DNA of 64,000 nucleotides, taken from assembly GCA_963921825.1 (NCBI GenBank), contig OY997588.1:125333203-125397202 (forward strand), written 5' to 3'. Below are positions 1 through 11,999 of the stretch, piece after piece. Below the pieces are notes generated by a model that had not been told where the DNA came from, made no database searches, and saw nothing but the letters and a program-made list of their open reading frames with translations. Position 1 is the stretch's first letter. Every line of letters starts with the position of its first letter. A program made the translations under genes and the position numbers. The DNA is from Erodium maritimum. Lineage: Eukaryota; Streptophyta; Magnoliopsida; Geraniales; Geraniaceae.

Positions 1-550
1 TCCGGCGGAGTAAGGGACTGCGGTACGGGACGTGTATGCGTTTTTACTTTTCACTTTGTGTTTGATGACCTATTAAGTGATGTGGTTGCAGTTGCGTTGT
101 TCGTTTGAGTATGTTTGTGAGTGTGGTTTGGTCTTGAGTTGAGGATTGTGGTTACGAGTTCCGTTGGAAATTATTTGTGTGTTGTACTAGTATGCCCTAA
201 TTAGACGGTTACCCATGGTGGTGAGCATGTGCTTATAACCTTAACTACTTTTCCTACTGAGCGAAAGCTCACCCTTTACTCTGTTGTTTTTCAGGTTCTA
301 AGCGGGAAGTGTACTAGCTGGATGCTCGATGCTTGGGAGCTTACGAAAGTCCTAGGCTAGATAGTCTAGAGAGTACAACGTTTTGAAATATTTATTGTCT
401 TTAGGTTTACTTAAGAGTTGTTGACTCTTTTATTCAAATTCTTGAATCGCAGATTATTATTTTAAGCTTTTTAATTTTGCTTTCTTTTAAATTTATTACT
501 GTTTTAGTTCACGTCTCGAGTCCGGTCAAAACCGGATTTGGGGCGTGACA
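1..550 (+). repeat. 3' part of a long terminal repeat, family A
   Basis: This is the 3' end of an LTR that starts outside the window. It ends in the family-typical block CCGGATTTGGGGCGTGACA at about 530-550. It matches, in reverse complement, the LTR ends at 57851 and the LTR body near 49180-49300 and 58110-58230, including the stretch around 200-300 with CTACTGAGCGAAAGCTCACCC. It abuts copia coding sequence at 551, so it inserted into, or recombined with, that element. Confidence 0.8.
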
Positions 551-843
551 GTACTAATCTGCCTAACTTGTTCTTCTCTTTTTCTTGGATTTTTGTATTT
601 GGATCCAATAGGTCTATCACATTTCTGGCGTGCTTTAGACTCATTTTCTAACATGTTTCTCATTTCTTCATCAGAAAGAGTAATTCTATAAGGAACATTA
701 GCAACTTGTATATGTGATTTTATCACAATCTTAACATCCATAAATGCATCAGGCAATGCATTTGCAACCTTTTGTAAGTGGATAATCTTTAGAACTTCTA
801 GTTCATATTGATTCGTACAAGTATCAAAATGAGAAAATATATC
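551..843 (-). pseudogene. Ty1/copia polyprotein fragment, integrase-RT linker region
   Basis: On the minus strand this reads as the linker between integrase and reverse transcriptase of a Ty1/copia polyprotein. It includes a short basic motif of the form RPIGSKYKNPRKR, typical of plant copia elements just upstream of the RT. The reading frame continues from the fragment beyond 3834 once the LTR at 844-3833 and one 5-bp duplication are disregarded. The RT and RNase H that should follow are missing: LTR family A begins at 550. This is a dead remnant. Confidence 0.75.
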
Positions 844-2550
844 TAAAGACCAGGAATTTTAATTGTTGGAACGTCGAGGTTTGGGAAGCGAATTAAATTT
901 TGGATCGGTTTCAAAAAAAAAGGAGGAAAAGAAAGGAAATAAAAAAAGGAAGAAGAGTAGGACTTGGCCAGCCCAGACCCAAGCTTGGGGCCAAGCCTGT
1001 CAGCGTGCTAGGCCCAACCCAGCGCCCTAACCCAAAACTCGATCTTCGCAGCCTCATTCCTCGAACGTGTCCTTAGGCTCTCCGTCTTCCTCGAGCTCTC
1101 GAGTTCCTCTCGCCTCCCTCTCTTCCAGATCCGTCCTCTCGCTCGTTTCGAGCCTCACCGGAGCACCAAATCACCGTCTGACATCCCTCCCTCCACCCCC
1201 GATCCTTCATCACCACCAGAAACACCAAAAAGAAACCTCACTTTCTCTCCCTCTCTCAGACCCGTCTCTCTCTCTCTCTACTTTTCTTCGCCTGCGACGC
1301 TTCTCCCGGCCTCGTTCGAACCACGCTGACACATGAGAAGAGACTCAGGTGAGCGGCGCGTCTGGCCATCTCCCTTCCCGTTCTTTTCCCCTCCTTCTCG
1401 AAGCTCTGGCGCCGGTTCTTCTCTCGCTGGCGAGCGTCATTCTCACGCCAGATCTGAGGCGGAGGAGAACGTGGGTCGCTCGCCAGACACCGTCTCTCTT
1501 TGGCCGTTCTTTTCCCCGACAACCCTGCCTGAAAATCATTGTTCCAGGCTCGATTTTGGGTGAATTTCACCACCAGATCTGAACCCCGAACTCTCGTCGG
1601 CGCCGCCGCCGCCGCAAACTGCCAAAGACAAAACCCTAGTCCTCCTCTTCTCTGATGGGCCTTGGGTCAGGCTCAGGCCTTGCGCTCCGGTCAGATTGGG
1701 CTCGGGCCAGGACGGACAAAGGACACGGGCCCTGGGCCTCGGGCCTGGATCTGGTTTGGGCCTCGGGCCCGTGTCCTTTGTCCGTCCTGGCCCGAGCCCA
1801 ATCTGTCTGAGGTTGGACCGGGTCGGATTCAGGTCCGGGTTCCGGACTCGGGTCGGATCCGGGTCAGACCAGTTTAAATTAAATAATAATTTAATATTTT
1901 GGACTTAAAATCAGATAAATTCAAGGACTTAAAGCGGACATTTTAAAAGGACTTATCTGATTAAAACTAGAGGACCGTTATGGATTGGACCGGGACTGAT
2001 GACCGTCCCCTTTTTTATGTTAAAACCAGACTTTTACCCCGAGCGTGGAGAAGACCGGAGTAGGCCAGGACGTCAGCAGCTAGGCGATCCAGATAGAGAC
2101 TGAGAGGTAGGGATTACCTCGTAACCCGCTTTATTACGGTTGTACTAGAATGCATATAGGGAAACCTAATAACCGGATAAATAACTAGTATGCATATATG
2201 AAGGTATCGACTAGGGTAGTTTTATAACATGCGAACGACCTACGAGCCATGTCGTGCCGTAGGTGTTGGTATGATGTGCTGGTAGAATCGGGTCACGTCG
2301 TGCCTGTAGGATTGGTTGCTGACTATGCTGGATTGCGTGCTCTGTATTGTTTGAACGGTTAACAAATAACGAACATGAAAACGAGTGGAGTTGAACTTGA
2401 TGATGCATATTAGTGACTTGAGTGGTTATTTCCAGTTTATATGATCTGTTGATATGGGGATGTTGGGGACTGGATACCGGTTAAGCCGGAGGGGTTTACC
2501 ACGTCGAGTGTGGTGACGGTAAGTGATGGTAAGTGCGTGATGGTTACGAG

Positions 2551-2770
2551 GGTAAATTGAGAAGCATGATATGTGATATTCGGTGAAGCATGTGCTGCTA
2601 TGTGTGGTAAATTGAGAAGCATGATATGTGATATTCGGTGAAGCATGTGTTGCTATGTTTGGTAAATTGAGAAGCATGATACGTGATATTCGGTGAAGCA
2701 TGTGTTGCTATGTTTGGTAAATTGAGAAGCATGATACGTGATATTTGGTGAAGCATGTGTTGCTATGTTT
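2551..2770. repeat. 55-bp tandem repeat, four copies
   Basis: Units start at 2551, 2606, 2661 and 2716, each beginning GGTAAATTGAGAAGCATGAT. The copies differ by a few substitutions. The array lies inside the family C solo LTR. Confidence 0.9.
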
Positions 2771-2839
2771 TTGGGCAAGTGTGCCATGTGTGAATGTGAT
2801 TGTGATTGTGATCGTGATCGTGGTACTGTGGTTACTCGA

Positions 2840-3135
2840 GAAAGGTGGTTTCCCTACCTTCCGACCGTGAGTCGGTAAAACGATGTGTCCCGCGAAGAGG
2901 TGGTTTCCCTACCTTCCGACTAGCACTCGGTAAAACGCTGTGTCCACGATGTGTTGCGCGAAGAGGCGATTTCCCTGCCTTCCGTGTGTCGGTAAAACGC
3001 TGTGTCCGCGATGTGTTGCGCGAAGAGGCGATTTCCCTGCCTTCCGTGTGTCGGTAAAACGCTGTGTCCGCAATGTGTTGCGCAAAGAGGTGATGTCCCT
3101 GCCTTCCGTGTGTCGGTAAAACGCTGTGTTCCGTG
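2840..3135. repeat. About 62-bp tandem repeat, roughly five copies
   Basis: Units contain GCGAAGAGGCGATTTCCCTG followed by TCGGTAAAACGCTGTGTCC. The first copies are more diverged. The array is internal to the family C LTR and near a short run of GTGATTGTGATCGTGATCGTG at about 2795-2822. The reverse complement of such a run also occurs near 63520 in the other family C LTR. Confidence 0.85.
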
Positions 3136-3833
3136 ATGAGGTCGACCGCCTCTCCTGACTGTGTGTTAGGGGAAAGTTGTGTGCGGCTACGTCGGGCCGA
3201 GCGGGTTGCTCCCGAGACCGTGCATTGGTTACGAGTTGTGTGGTTGATAATGCCTTGGTTTCGATTGAGTGCTGCCTTGGATTTAAATGAGTGTTGATGT
3301 GTTTGTGACTGTGGGTGTTTTACCTGGATTGTTCCCTTCGTTGTTTGCCTAGTATAGTGGTTGGTGTTGAGCCTAAGTGTGTGTGGTTGGATTGATGAGT
3401 GTCAGAGTAAAGGGGGTATTGTCGTTAAATGGGTTACGTGTCGTATCGTTGTATCACACCTTTTAAAATACTTTAAACTATAGTAAGGCTTTCTGGTAAA
3501 TTTGTAATGAGGTGTTTTCGTGGTATTACCTTACTGAGCGTCAAGCTCACCCCCTTACCGTGTTTTCTACATGTGTTAGCTGGGAGTTGGATTAGGGGAC
3601 ATCGCAGAGTATTGGGCTAGCGAGGGTCCGGGACTGTCTTTATTTTATATTTCTTAGAGACGTACAGTTGTGTCGACTTTTGTAATTAACTGAGCTTGGG
3701 ACTCAAATTTTGGACATGTTGGTTTATATTATCATTCATTTACCTTCAGAATTTAAACGCTTTATTATTACTTTTCTGTTATTTCACTAAGTCACGTTTC
3801 AGGTCCGGTAAATACCGTATTTGGGGCATGAGA

Positions 3834-5760
3834 ATATCAATGCATTCCATGAAATTTCTTGTCTTTCTTTTTCAGACGTTTCTTTATCTCCCCCTAATGC
3901 AGGGAAAATTGTCTCATCAAATTGACAGTCGACAAATCGTGTCGTAAACATATACATGTCATGTGTTCTAAATGCTTAATTATGGATGGAGACTCGAACC
4001 CAATATAAATTCTCAATCTTCTTTAGGGTCCCATTTTTCTACGTTGAGGAGGAGAGAGATATAAGGACATAAACTACACACCCAACCTTCTTAAATAAGA
4101 GATGTTTGGTTCTTGGCCAGTGACAAACTGCAAAGTGGAAAATTTATGATATGCAGTTGGCCTTACTCATATTAACGATGCAAAATGTAATATTGTTTGT
4201 CCCCAAGCATAATTCGGTAACTTTGTTTTCATAAGTGAGGGCCTAGCATTTAATTTAAGCCTCTTAATAAACAATTATGTAACTCATTTTGGGTATGAGT
4301 ATGGACCACGGGGTGTTCAATCATGATTCCAATTGACATACAATAGTCATTAAACGATTGAGATGTAAATTCCCCAGTATAGTCCAAACGGATACTCTTT
4401 ATCGCATGGTCTGGAGATTGTTCTCTTCATCGAATCATTTGAGCAAGGAGTCTTGCAAACACAACCTTGCGAGTGGACAATAAAGAAACATGCGAACAAC
4501 GTGTGATGCATCAACAAGTACCATAAAGTACTGGCCTGTTTGTCAGGGTAGTAGGTCCACATATATCTCCGTGAGTTCGTTCCAAAAATGTTGGATTTGT
4601 AGTCGCAACTTTTATTGGAGATGGTCTTGTAATTAGTTTCCCTTGAAAACAAGCAAAACATGGGAAATCTTTTGACAAAAGGACATTCATACTCTTTAGG
4701 GTATGTCCATGTGAATTTTCTATAATTCTTCGCATCATTATCGAACTCGAAAGGCCTAAACGATCATGACATATCATAAAATTTGATGGATCCATTGGTT
4801 TTAAGTTAATCATCATATTGGATTCAATTGGATTAATGAAAGTATAATATAATCCAAAACTATATGAAGAGAGTTTTTCCACAATTTCTTTTCTTTCCGA
4901 GACCATGGACGTGATGTATAAATATTCAATGTCATTTTCATTTTTTTTTTGTCTTAATGTGATAACCATTTCAGCGAATAATTTTGAAATGGAGTAGATT
5001 GCTCCTAGATCTACTTGCAAACAAAGCATTATGAATGCATAGTTTGGTTTTATTTTGCAATAACAATGTAACTCTTCTGGAGCCCTATGTTATATTTGCA
5101 GCACCCATAATGGTGTTCACGTTTGCCTCAACTAAGGTCAAACATGAAAAAAAAAATGATTGTCTGTCAGAATTGTATGTGTAGTGGCTTTATCAACAAT
5201 ACACATATCATTATCATTTCTGTAAACAAATATATCACTTATGGGATCCATATCCTTTTATCTGAGAAAAGTAATATATTAGTTTACATACTACAAAAGA
5301 ATATAATACAAATATGAATACAAATCATCCAAAGATTGGCTCATAATATGATCAATTGCAAATGAGTTAAAGACAATATATTAGATCTTCAAGATCTAGG
5401 TCATCAATAAAGTTTGTCTCTACCATTTTATTATTTGCCTTCAATCAAATTTTTTATTGTACTTCAGGTACGCAACCAACTACATTTACAACATAACTTT
5501 CATCACGTTCACGAGTTTTCGATTGATGTATCATATTCTTTCTTGTGCCTTTCATACTCATCCCACTTCTGGCGGTACACCTTATTATTTTTCCATGGAA
5601 CTGAAAATTATCAGGCCCATAACCATGACTACACTTGCGACCACGTCTAAGGCCTCAGCCTTGCTTGGGTCTGGATCTTTTATCATATTCCGTCACATTC
5701 ACTTTTGGGAATTGAGTGCTTCCAACCAAGGCGAGCTTGATGGTTTTCAGCAATAATTCA
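3834..5760 (-). pseudogene. Ty1/copia polyprotein remnant (gag, protease, GAG-pre-integrase, integrase)
   Basis: Read on the minus strand from about 5760 downwards, in order: a gag C-terminal region rich in Arg/Lys/Gly; a stretch ending VETNFIDDLDLEDL (about 5370-5420); a copia-type protease motif of the form VDKATTHTIL near 5190-5220; then a longer open stretch at 4511-5029. That stretch holds the GAG-pre-integrase signature (HDRLG...SSIMMRRII, then CFACFQGKL with its Cys pair). Integrase core fragments follow down to 3834, broken by stops and frameshifts. No LTRs of this element were recognised in the window. Its 3' half continues across the nested LTR at 551-843. Confidence 0.85.
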
Positions 5761-6449
5761 TTATTTTAGCAATGTATATATTAACTCTGATTCTTTTCCT
5801 ATTTTCGATAATGCTACTTCAGGAGCATACTAGATTGAATAAACGTAGAGGAAAACATTTTTCATCGATTATAAATAGGGAAAACTACAAATGCATACCC
5901 TTAAGTTGGCACGTTTAACTGATGTTTACCCTTGATTTTTTTTACATAATACATACCATGAAGTTACACGATCAGCTCTGAAAAGGATACTTCCGGAAGA
6001 ACGATCCACACCCGGGAGGATATAGAAGTGTCCCACGATCAGCTTTGAAAAGAATACTTCCGAAAGAACGCTCAAGCCTCCACCACACCGCCTCGAGGAA
6101 AAGACAACGGAGTCGGGAATACGGAGGCCTACACCAAACTAGCCCGAACTCCTTGTAACTATTACTTGCACACCTCATGACAGGATCGAGGTTGACATCG
6201 GCAAACAGTGCAGAACTTCAACAATAGCAAGTAAAAACACCCGCTTGATGAGCCTTACAGATCCAACCGAGAACATAAGGGTACCAAAAAGTATATAACT
6301 ATTTAAAATATCATTTATTTATAGACTCATAACATGCACATGAGAATGCATCGCCTTATTGACTTACACATTAATTCATTCACAAATAGGGAAAACGGAA
6401 AGGTAAATGACTTGTAATATAAATCTTAAATATCTATAAAAAATAATAA
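5761..6449. other. Non-coding stretch with a diverged MITE-like terminus
   Basis: No coding region is supported. The segment from about 5878 (GGGAAAACTACAAATGCATACC, then TTAAGTTGGCACG) resembles the terminal repeat of the MITE at 43454-43817. A possible opposite end near 6386 reads AATAGGGAAAACGG. Between them is a direct duplication of a phrase containing CACGATCAGCT, near 5970 and 6040. This may be a decayed, internally replaced member of that MITE family. Confidence 0.35.
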
Positions 6450-6780
6450 GGGATAATTGTCTAAAACTACCCTAAAATTTCGTCCACAAACGAGTTGATG
6501 TACAAAGTTTCGTCCATGCTGTGTAGTTACCCTACAGTTTTGTCCACGACTTTTTTAGTTTTGGCGTACTAGGGATGTTCAAAATGATGGTATGGGCAGT
6601 GCTTCCCGGATTGAATAGAAGCGTGGATAAAACTTCAATGCACCCGCAAAGCGTAGACAAAACTTCAATTCACCCACAAAACGTGGACAAAACTTCAGTG
6701 CACCCACAAAGCGTGGACAAAACTTTGTACATCAACTCGTTTGTGGACGAAACTTTAGGATAGTTTTGAACAATAATCCC
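6450..6780. mobile_element. Fold-back/MITE-type element with long terminal inverted repeats
   Basis: The first 67 or so bases (starting GGGATAATTGTCTAAAACTA) reappear as a near-perfect inverted copy at 6714-6780 (ending GAACAATAATCCC). The central spacer contains three to four copies of a 33-bp direct repeat around GTGGACAAAACTTCANTGCACC. The whole unit is about 331 bp and lacks a transposase. No unambiguous target-site duplication was found because the flanks are A-rich. Confidence 0.75.
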
Positions 6781-7690
6781 AAAAAATATACCACACATTT
6801 TTTCATAACACAAATAGATTAAACAGTTTATTACTTAAATAAAACTCAATCGGTCGAAATAATATTCTTTTATATATTCTCATCTATAAAAATGATGGCA
6901 GGAAATTTTCATTTTCCACTTCTCCAATTTGGATCTCAAATCAGTTTGGAATACAGTGGACATTTATTCGGGCAGATGTGGTTCGCAATAAGTCGATTCA
7001 CCTTATCCCTTCCATTCCATGTTACCTTCCAAATCAATGGCTTCTCAATAATTCATGCAACTTGGCCCACTGCCATACCATAGGTCTAAACTGCTTCTTC
7101 TTTTTTGGTTTATATTCTGTGACTCATGAGTCATGACACACTGTCATAAATTTTGTGTCAAAATTGTTTTGCATTTAACTTCTTTATTTGCCAAACATCC
7201 TGTGCATATTAAGTATGATAGAAAATAAGAAACAGTCATTCGTACAATGATTAATGGAAATTTATTTATTTTAATATTAAAAATAGTAATCATTCAAAAT
7301 CAGTATATTTGTACAATGCTAACCAACCTTGAATCGAGAGGAATACGATGACACTCAACGTATTGAATTTTACCATCTTGATTATGATGTGTTTGGCTGT
7401 AATTTTGTTATGTTCTAAAATCAAATGTATAAAAATAAAATAACAAATTAGCACGTGGACAACATGTGAGAAGAGTGGAGCACAGATCTGGATGAGGATT
7501 TGGGTGTGGATTCACTTATGTTTGGTCGGTTCTCCAAACGATAAGTCAATGATTCATGATTCATGCCATATTTCCTATAGACTATAGAAGATAGTAGGCA
7601 ATGTGAAAACAATTCAAAAAGAGAGCCCTAAGTCAAGTTTCAAGTATCCATGGGAATTAGTAGGTACTTAATCTTGCGCAAACAATCCTA
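6781..7690. other. AT-rich intergenic DNA, no gene seen
   Basis: No ORF with recognisable homology, no clear repeat boundaries and no RNA gene were found. Confidence 0.5.
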
Positions 7691-7699
7691 AAGAGAAAA

Positions 7700-9520
7700 T
7701 TTTTGGTGACGGTTTGGTTCTCCTTTCTGTCGTCGTTGGGTTTTAGTGCGGATGATCAATCAAAACTGGTGTTGGTGGATTGTATCATCATGACGGTTTA
7801 TTATGCCATTTTCATGACATGGTGGGTATGGAGCTGATGCGAGATCACTTGGTTGAAGGTACTGATCGGCGACGAGAGGTCAAGTATCTAGGGACAGGTT
7901 GTGCTCTCGGGTAGCGACGGGTGCGGCTTGATCTCAAGTGGTCAGAGTGATCTTGTGGCGGAGAAAGGATTGGCCCAACCGAGGGTCAATGGGTCGTTGA
8001 CGGCGAGCCATGGCGGCGCGGGGCAAAGCGAGGCTCCCTCCAATAAGTTTTGTCATGGCGGTGGCGGTCTCAGTGTCACTGGGTGGGATGCGCTATTCAG
8101 GTGGCCGACCATCGATGGTGGCGGGCACTGCAGAATATCGGGACATCGTTGGTCGCGGCGACGTCGGGGTGATCTTGGGCGGACAAGACGACGACGTTAG
8201 CAGCGACGGAGGACAAAGTGGAGGCAGCAGGATTAGTCGTTCGGTGCTTAGATCCACAAGTATTGTTCGTCTAACTATAGAGGGGCCAGGTACTGTTAGC
8301 ACCTGATCCTCAATCAATGATAGGATGTACCTGTCTTCTGTTTCTACTCGGATATTCAATGGTCCGATGCGAATCTTGAGCACTAGCTCCGAGGGGCATG
8401 CGGGGTATAATGGATTGACAGCCAAACCTACGAGGGGCGGAGTGCACCCTCGCCTCGATCAATGAGGACTTTATGGTCTAGTGGGGGGTCTGCCGGTAAT
8501 ATCGCCTCACTAGACGTAGGGTGGCATCGATTCCCCCAAGTACCGGCGCAACATTCTTCAATCAGATCGAGAACCAGTAATTTTACGTTTCTAAAGGCCT
8601 TCATTATCATCATAGGGGGGACAACGTCAGCTGGCTTCAAGGGAGGATACATAGTCCAATTGAGTCATTTCAGTACCTGGTTATAGGGTTGTTCAGGCCG
8701 TCACTCTTGGGCTTCAATATTCTACTAGAGCACAGTCCAGAGTCGATCTATGTATGTTCGGATCATAGGGTTTACTCGGCCCTACCCCATAGTCTTCAAT
8801 CGCTATAACGGTTACCTCGGCCACTATCGCAACATTCTCCTGTCTACACCCTTGAAACACTTCGGTGAAAGAGTAATTTTCAATTTAGTAGTTGTCCCAC
8901 GATGTGTGGATCCGTTATTTTGTTTCCTTGCAGTTATTTCAATTGTTAGTTGTCTCTCCTGGGTGACTCGCTTTGGGATTGTACCTACGGAGAGTTCCTT
9001 TTATTAATATATTACTCTCGTTACCCGCTCAAAAAATTAGTAGGCTAGTACCTACGGAACATAAATAACGTCTACAATTTCTGGAGAGCAAATGATATTT
9101 TATTAAAATCTTAAAATGCTACTTCAAATCGATAAATGTGGTCACTTAACTAAAAAGTGTGTTCTTCAAAAGAGACGAGTTCTAGTGGTTCTCATTGTGT
9201 TTAGTGGTGAGCGCCAGTACGGTGGAGGGAAAGTGGATTCACATGCATGTACAGAGTTGCATAGTGGTAAGGACGGGGAAGAGTTTTGAGGTTTGCCCTT
9301 TTAATGGGGTGAGGAGCGGTGACGGACAGAGCTGGTGGTCTGGTCATTCGGTGGGTCGTTTGGATCGGTTGAATGATGGAGTTTTTATGGTTGTGCCGCT
9401 GGTGATTTTAGGCGACCTCTCGAGGGATACGCTCGCACGTCGGGTTTGTAGTGGTCGAGAGCGAAAGAGAGAGTGTGCTCGATGCCTCGAGACCTCTCAT
9501 TGTGTTTAGTAATTGAAATC
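7700..9520 (+). pseudogene. Probable decayed LINE ORF1 region
   Basis: This is a weak call. A CCHC-type stretch CGHLTKKC lies at about 9140-9165, followed by basic residues, as at the end of plant L1 ORF1 proteins. The decayed LINE ORF2 follows on the same strand. Upstream sequence (8400-8900) is GC-richer than its surroundings and has many short open stretches in all frames, but no intact domain. The start boundary is uncertain. It could instead be unrelated degenerate sequence next to the LINE. Confidence 0.35.
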
Positions 9521-9779
9521 AATGGTGCGTGAAAGAGAGAGTGTGCGGAATTCATTATGTGTATATTGGCATGGAATTTGTGAGGGTTGGGAAACCCAAA
9601 AACTACTTAATACCTCAAAGAAGTTGTAGGTTGACGTAAACCGCACATTGTGTTTATATGTGAGACTTTTGCATCAGGGGATCAACTAGAACGTTGAAAT
9701 TATCGGTAGGGTATCAAGGCGGTTGTGTGGTTGCGTCAGATGGGTATCGGGCGGCCTAATGATGATTTGGAAAGAGGAA

Positions 9780-11990
9780 ATGGACGTCATTATCCTAGGG
9801 ATAAGGAATTGGGACATTGACGCTCGGATCCTAAGGGCTGGAGTGGAGGAATTCTGTCTAACTGGGATTTATGGTTAAGCTAAGCGAGGGAGCCGTTGGC
9901 AGACCTGAGATCTACTTCGTTCTCCCACTAATTCGGGTACAATTTGGTCATCCTAAGGGATATTAATGGCATTTTGCATTAGAAAGAGAAACGGGGTGGA
10001 CACCCTTACCCGGATAGTCTGATCACGACCTTTCGTGAAGTGGTTAAGAAACAATCTCTACACAACCTTCCTCTATGGGGGTATGAGTACACTTGGCTTA
10101 GTGGTAGTGAATAAGCTATAAGAATGGAGGTCTAGTTAGACAAGACCCTCATTTTCAACTCGCTTTGGGACGCTTGATAGACTGTGCACTTAGACAATGT
10201 GGGCATCTCTACGCCCGATCATCTACCTATCCTACTAGATACGGAACAGAGGATTATCTTTCAGTCCAAACGACAAACTCCATTTTGAAAATGTGTGGGT
10301 TGAGGACCCGTGATGCGGTTACTTGATTCAATTGGTATGGGGCCCGGAGGGTGAAAAATCGATCCTTGACAAGCCAATAAAGGCAAGGACGGCTATAAGA
10401 TATTTGGGTCAGAACTTCTAACTTTGAAAAATTAACGCTTATGAGAGGGATATCTTGTTTCTCAATGGCAAAGGGGATCGATCCAACATTCATCGTAGGG
10501 GGGACCTGTAGATGCTTTTCGATAATGCACTTGATCACAAGGCTGATTTTTTTAGGCAATGAGCCAAGCAAGACTGGTTTGTTGATGGAGATCGTAACAA
10601 AAGATTCTTCCATGCTTCGTCCTCTCACTAACGTTGAAAAACTACATCACATAACTTAAGGATGTTGATGGTACAGTTTTGACACGGGAGACGAGACTGA
10701 GTGACCACATCCACTCTTTCTACCAAGTCATGTCCCGTCAATTCGTGTGTAATACCTCTTCGTGGCTACTGGAGATTAACTAGAGGATCACGGCATCTCA
10801 AAATGAGGCTCTAATGCCTCTGGTTAAATCTAACGAGTTCAAAGAACTGACATTCGCAATGGTTCCCAAGGAGTCGTCGGGCCCAGACGACCTTCTATCA
10901 GACGTGATAAATTATGTATGCCAGGTTTTTGATGGGAGAGAAGTTCCCTCAAGCCTGAATTCCACGACATTAGTCCTTATTCCGAAGGTTGCGTTTCCAA
11001 CTAGTCTCAAGGGCCTAATACATATTGCATTATGTGATGTGCTTAACAAGATCGTGTCTAAAGTGACGGCTAATTGACTCAAGCCACTTCCATATGGAAT
11101 CATATCCCAGTTCCAAGACGTGTTTGTCCCAGGCTGATATATTCAAGACAATATCATCTTCTCTTATGATATTCTTCACTTCATGAAATGCAAGCGACAA
11201 GGGAGAAAGGGATGGATGGCTCTGAAGCTAGATATGAGCAAAGCATATGATAGGGTCGAATAACCTTTTTGTGGAGTATGAAGCAAGCCTTCAGTTTCTG
11301 TGATGCATGGATCGACCTCTTGCGTACTTGGACTTATTATGTTACTTACAATATAGTAGCAGTAGGGTGTCAAACTTGGTTTGTTCGGCCAGAGCGGGGT
11401 ATTAGGAAAGAGTTCCTTTTTCCTTGTATCTTGTCTTCTTTTCCATGGAAGGACTAGCTCTTCTACTTAATTCGGCGGACCGACATGGTTTGATTCATGG
11501 GGTTCGATTCATTCTTACTACTCTGACACTATCACACCGCTTCTTTATTGATGATTGTTAAGAGAACCCTCTGGGAACGAGCAAAAGTCATCTTTGTTTT
11601 TCAGCTCTAACACATATCCGGACGTGCAAGATGAAGAGGTCCGGCTTCTAGGGATCCCAAAGATCGTTTTTCCCTCATCCTACCTTGAGGTACCCAATCA
11701 TATGGGCAGAAGCGGGAAAAGAATATATGGCACGGAAGTGATGGTTAAGTCGTCCTCCAGTCGATTCCTACCTACTTCATGAGTGTGACGCGCCTTACGG
11801 AAGAACTAGTGGACAAGATAAATGTCACTCTAACTAGATTCTGGTGGCGGTTGTTGGGAGGCAGTGGTAGTCCGATTACTTGGCAATTATGGTCGGTCAT
11901 GTCTTGTACAAAGTAGGTAGGCGGTCTTGGGTTTAAGAATCTAATAAATTTTAATGTTAGTCTTGATGCCCGCAACTCAATCGTAAATTT
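9780..11990 (+). pseudogene. Decayed L1-type LINE ORF2 (endonuclease and reverse transcriptase)
   Basis: Translation on the plus strand, shifting frame repeatedly, gives recognisable plant L1 ORF2 landmarks in order. There is an endonuclease-like segment (about 9850-10180), then a phrase like KTGLLMEIVTKDSSM whose sister frame reads as the LINE 'DGDRNTRFFH' motif (10570-10620). Then come an RT segment with SSGPDDL (10870-10900) and [14 protein letters not shown] (11220-11265), and a catalytic-site remnant RFFIDD near 11540. Stops and frameshifts are frequent, so it cannot encode an active enzyme. It extends a LINE whose ORF1 probably lies at 7.7-9.5 kb. Confidence 0.8.
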
Positions 11991-11999
11991 CAAAATATG

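Larger units (their letters stand above)
844..3833 (+). mobile_element. Solo LTR, family C, nested in copia
   Basis: This is about 2990 bp with no internal retroelement coding sequence, ending in a degenerate version of the shared LTR end (TTTGGGGCATGAGA against TTTGGGGCGTGACA). It is flanked by an exact 5-bp duplication ATATC at 839-843 and 3834-3838, and the copia reading frame resumes on each side. That is the footprint of a full element reduced to one LTR by LTR-LTR recombination. Inside are GC-rich leader-like sequence (1000-1880), two tandem arrays (2551-2770 and 2840-3135) and the TACTGAGCG...GCTCACCC motif at about 3532. Small ORFs in it are not credible genes. Confidence 0.8.

Noticed and set aside
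1067-1908. Overlapping open frames on both strands in GC-rich sequence near 1.0-1.9 kb
   Set aside because: They lie inside the family C solo LTR, have Ser/Arg/Pro-rich low-complexity translations in all frames and show no domain. This is LTR leader-type sequence.
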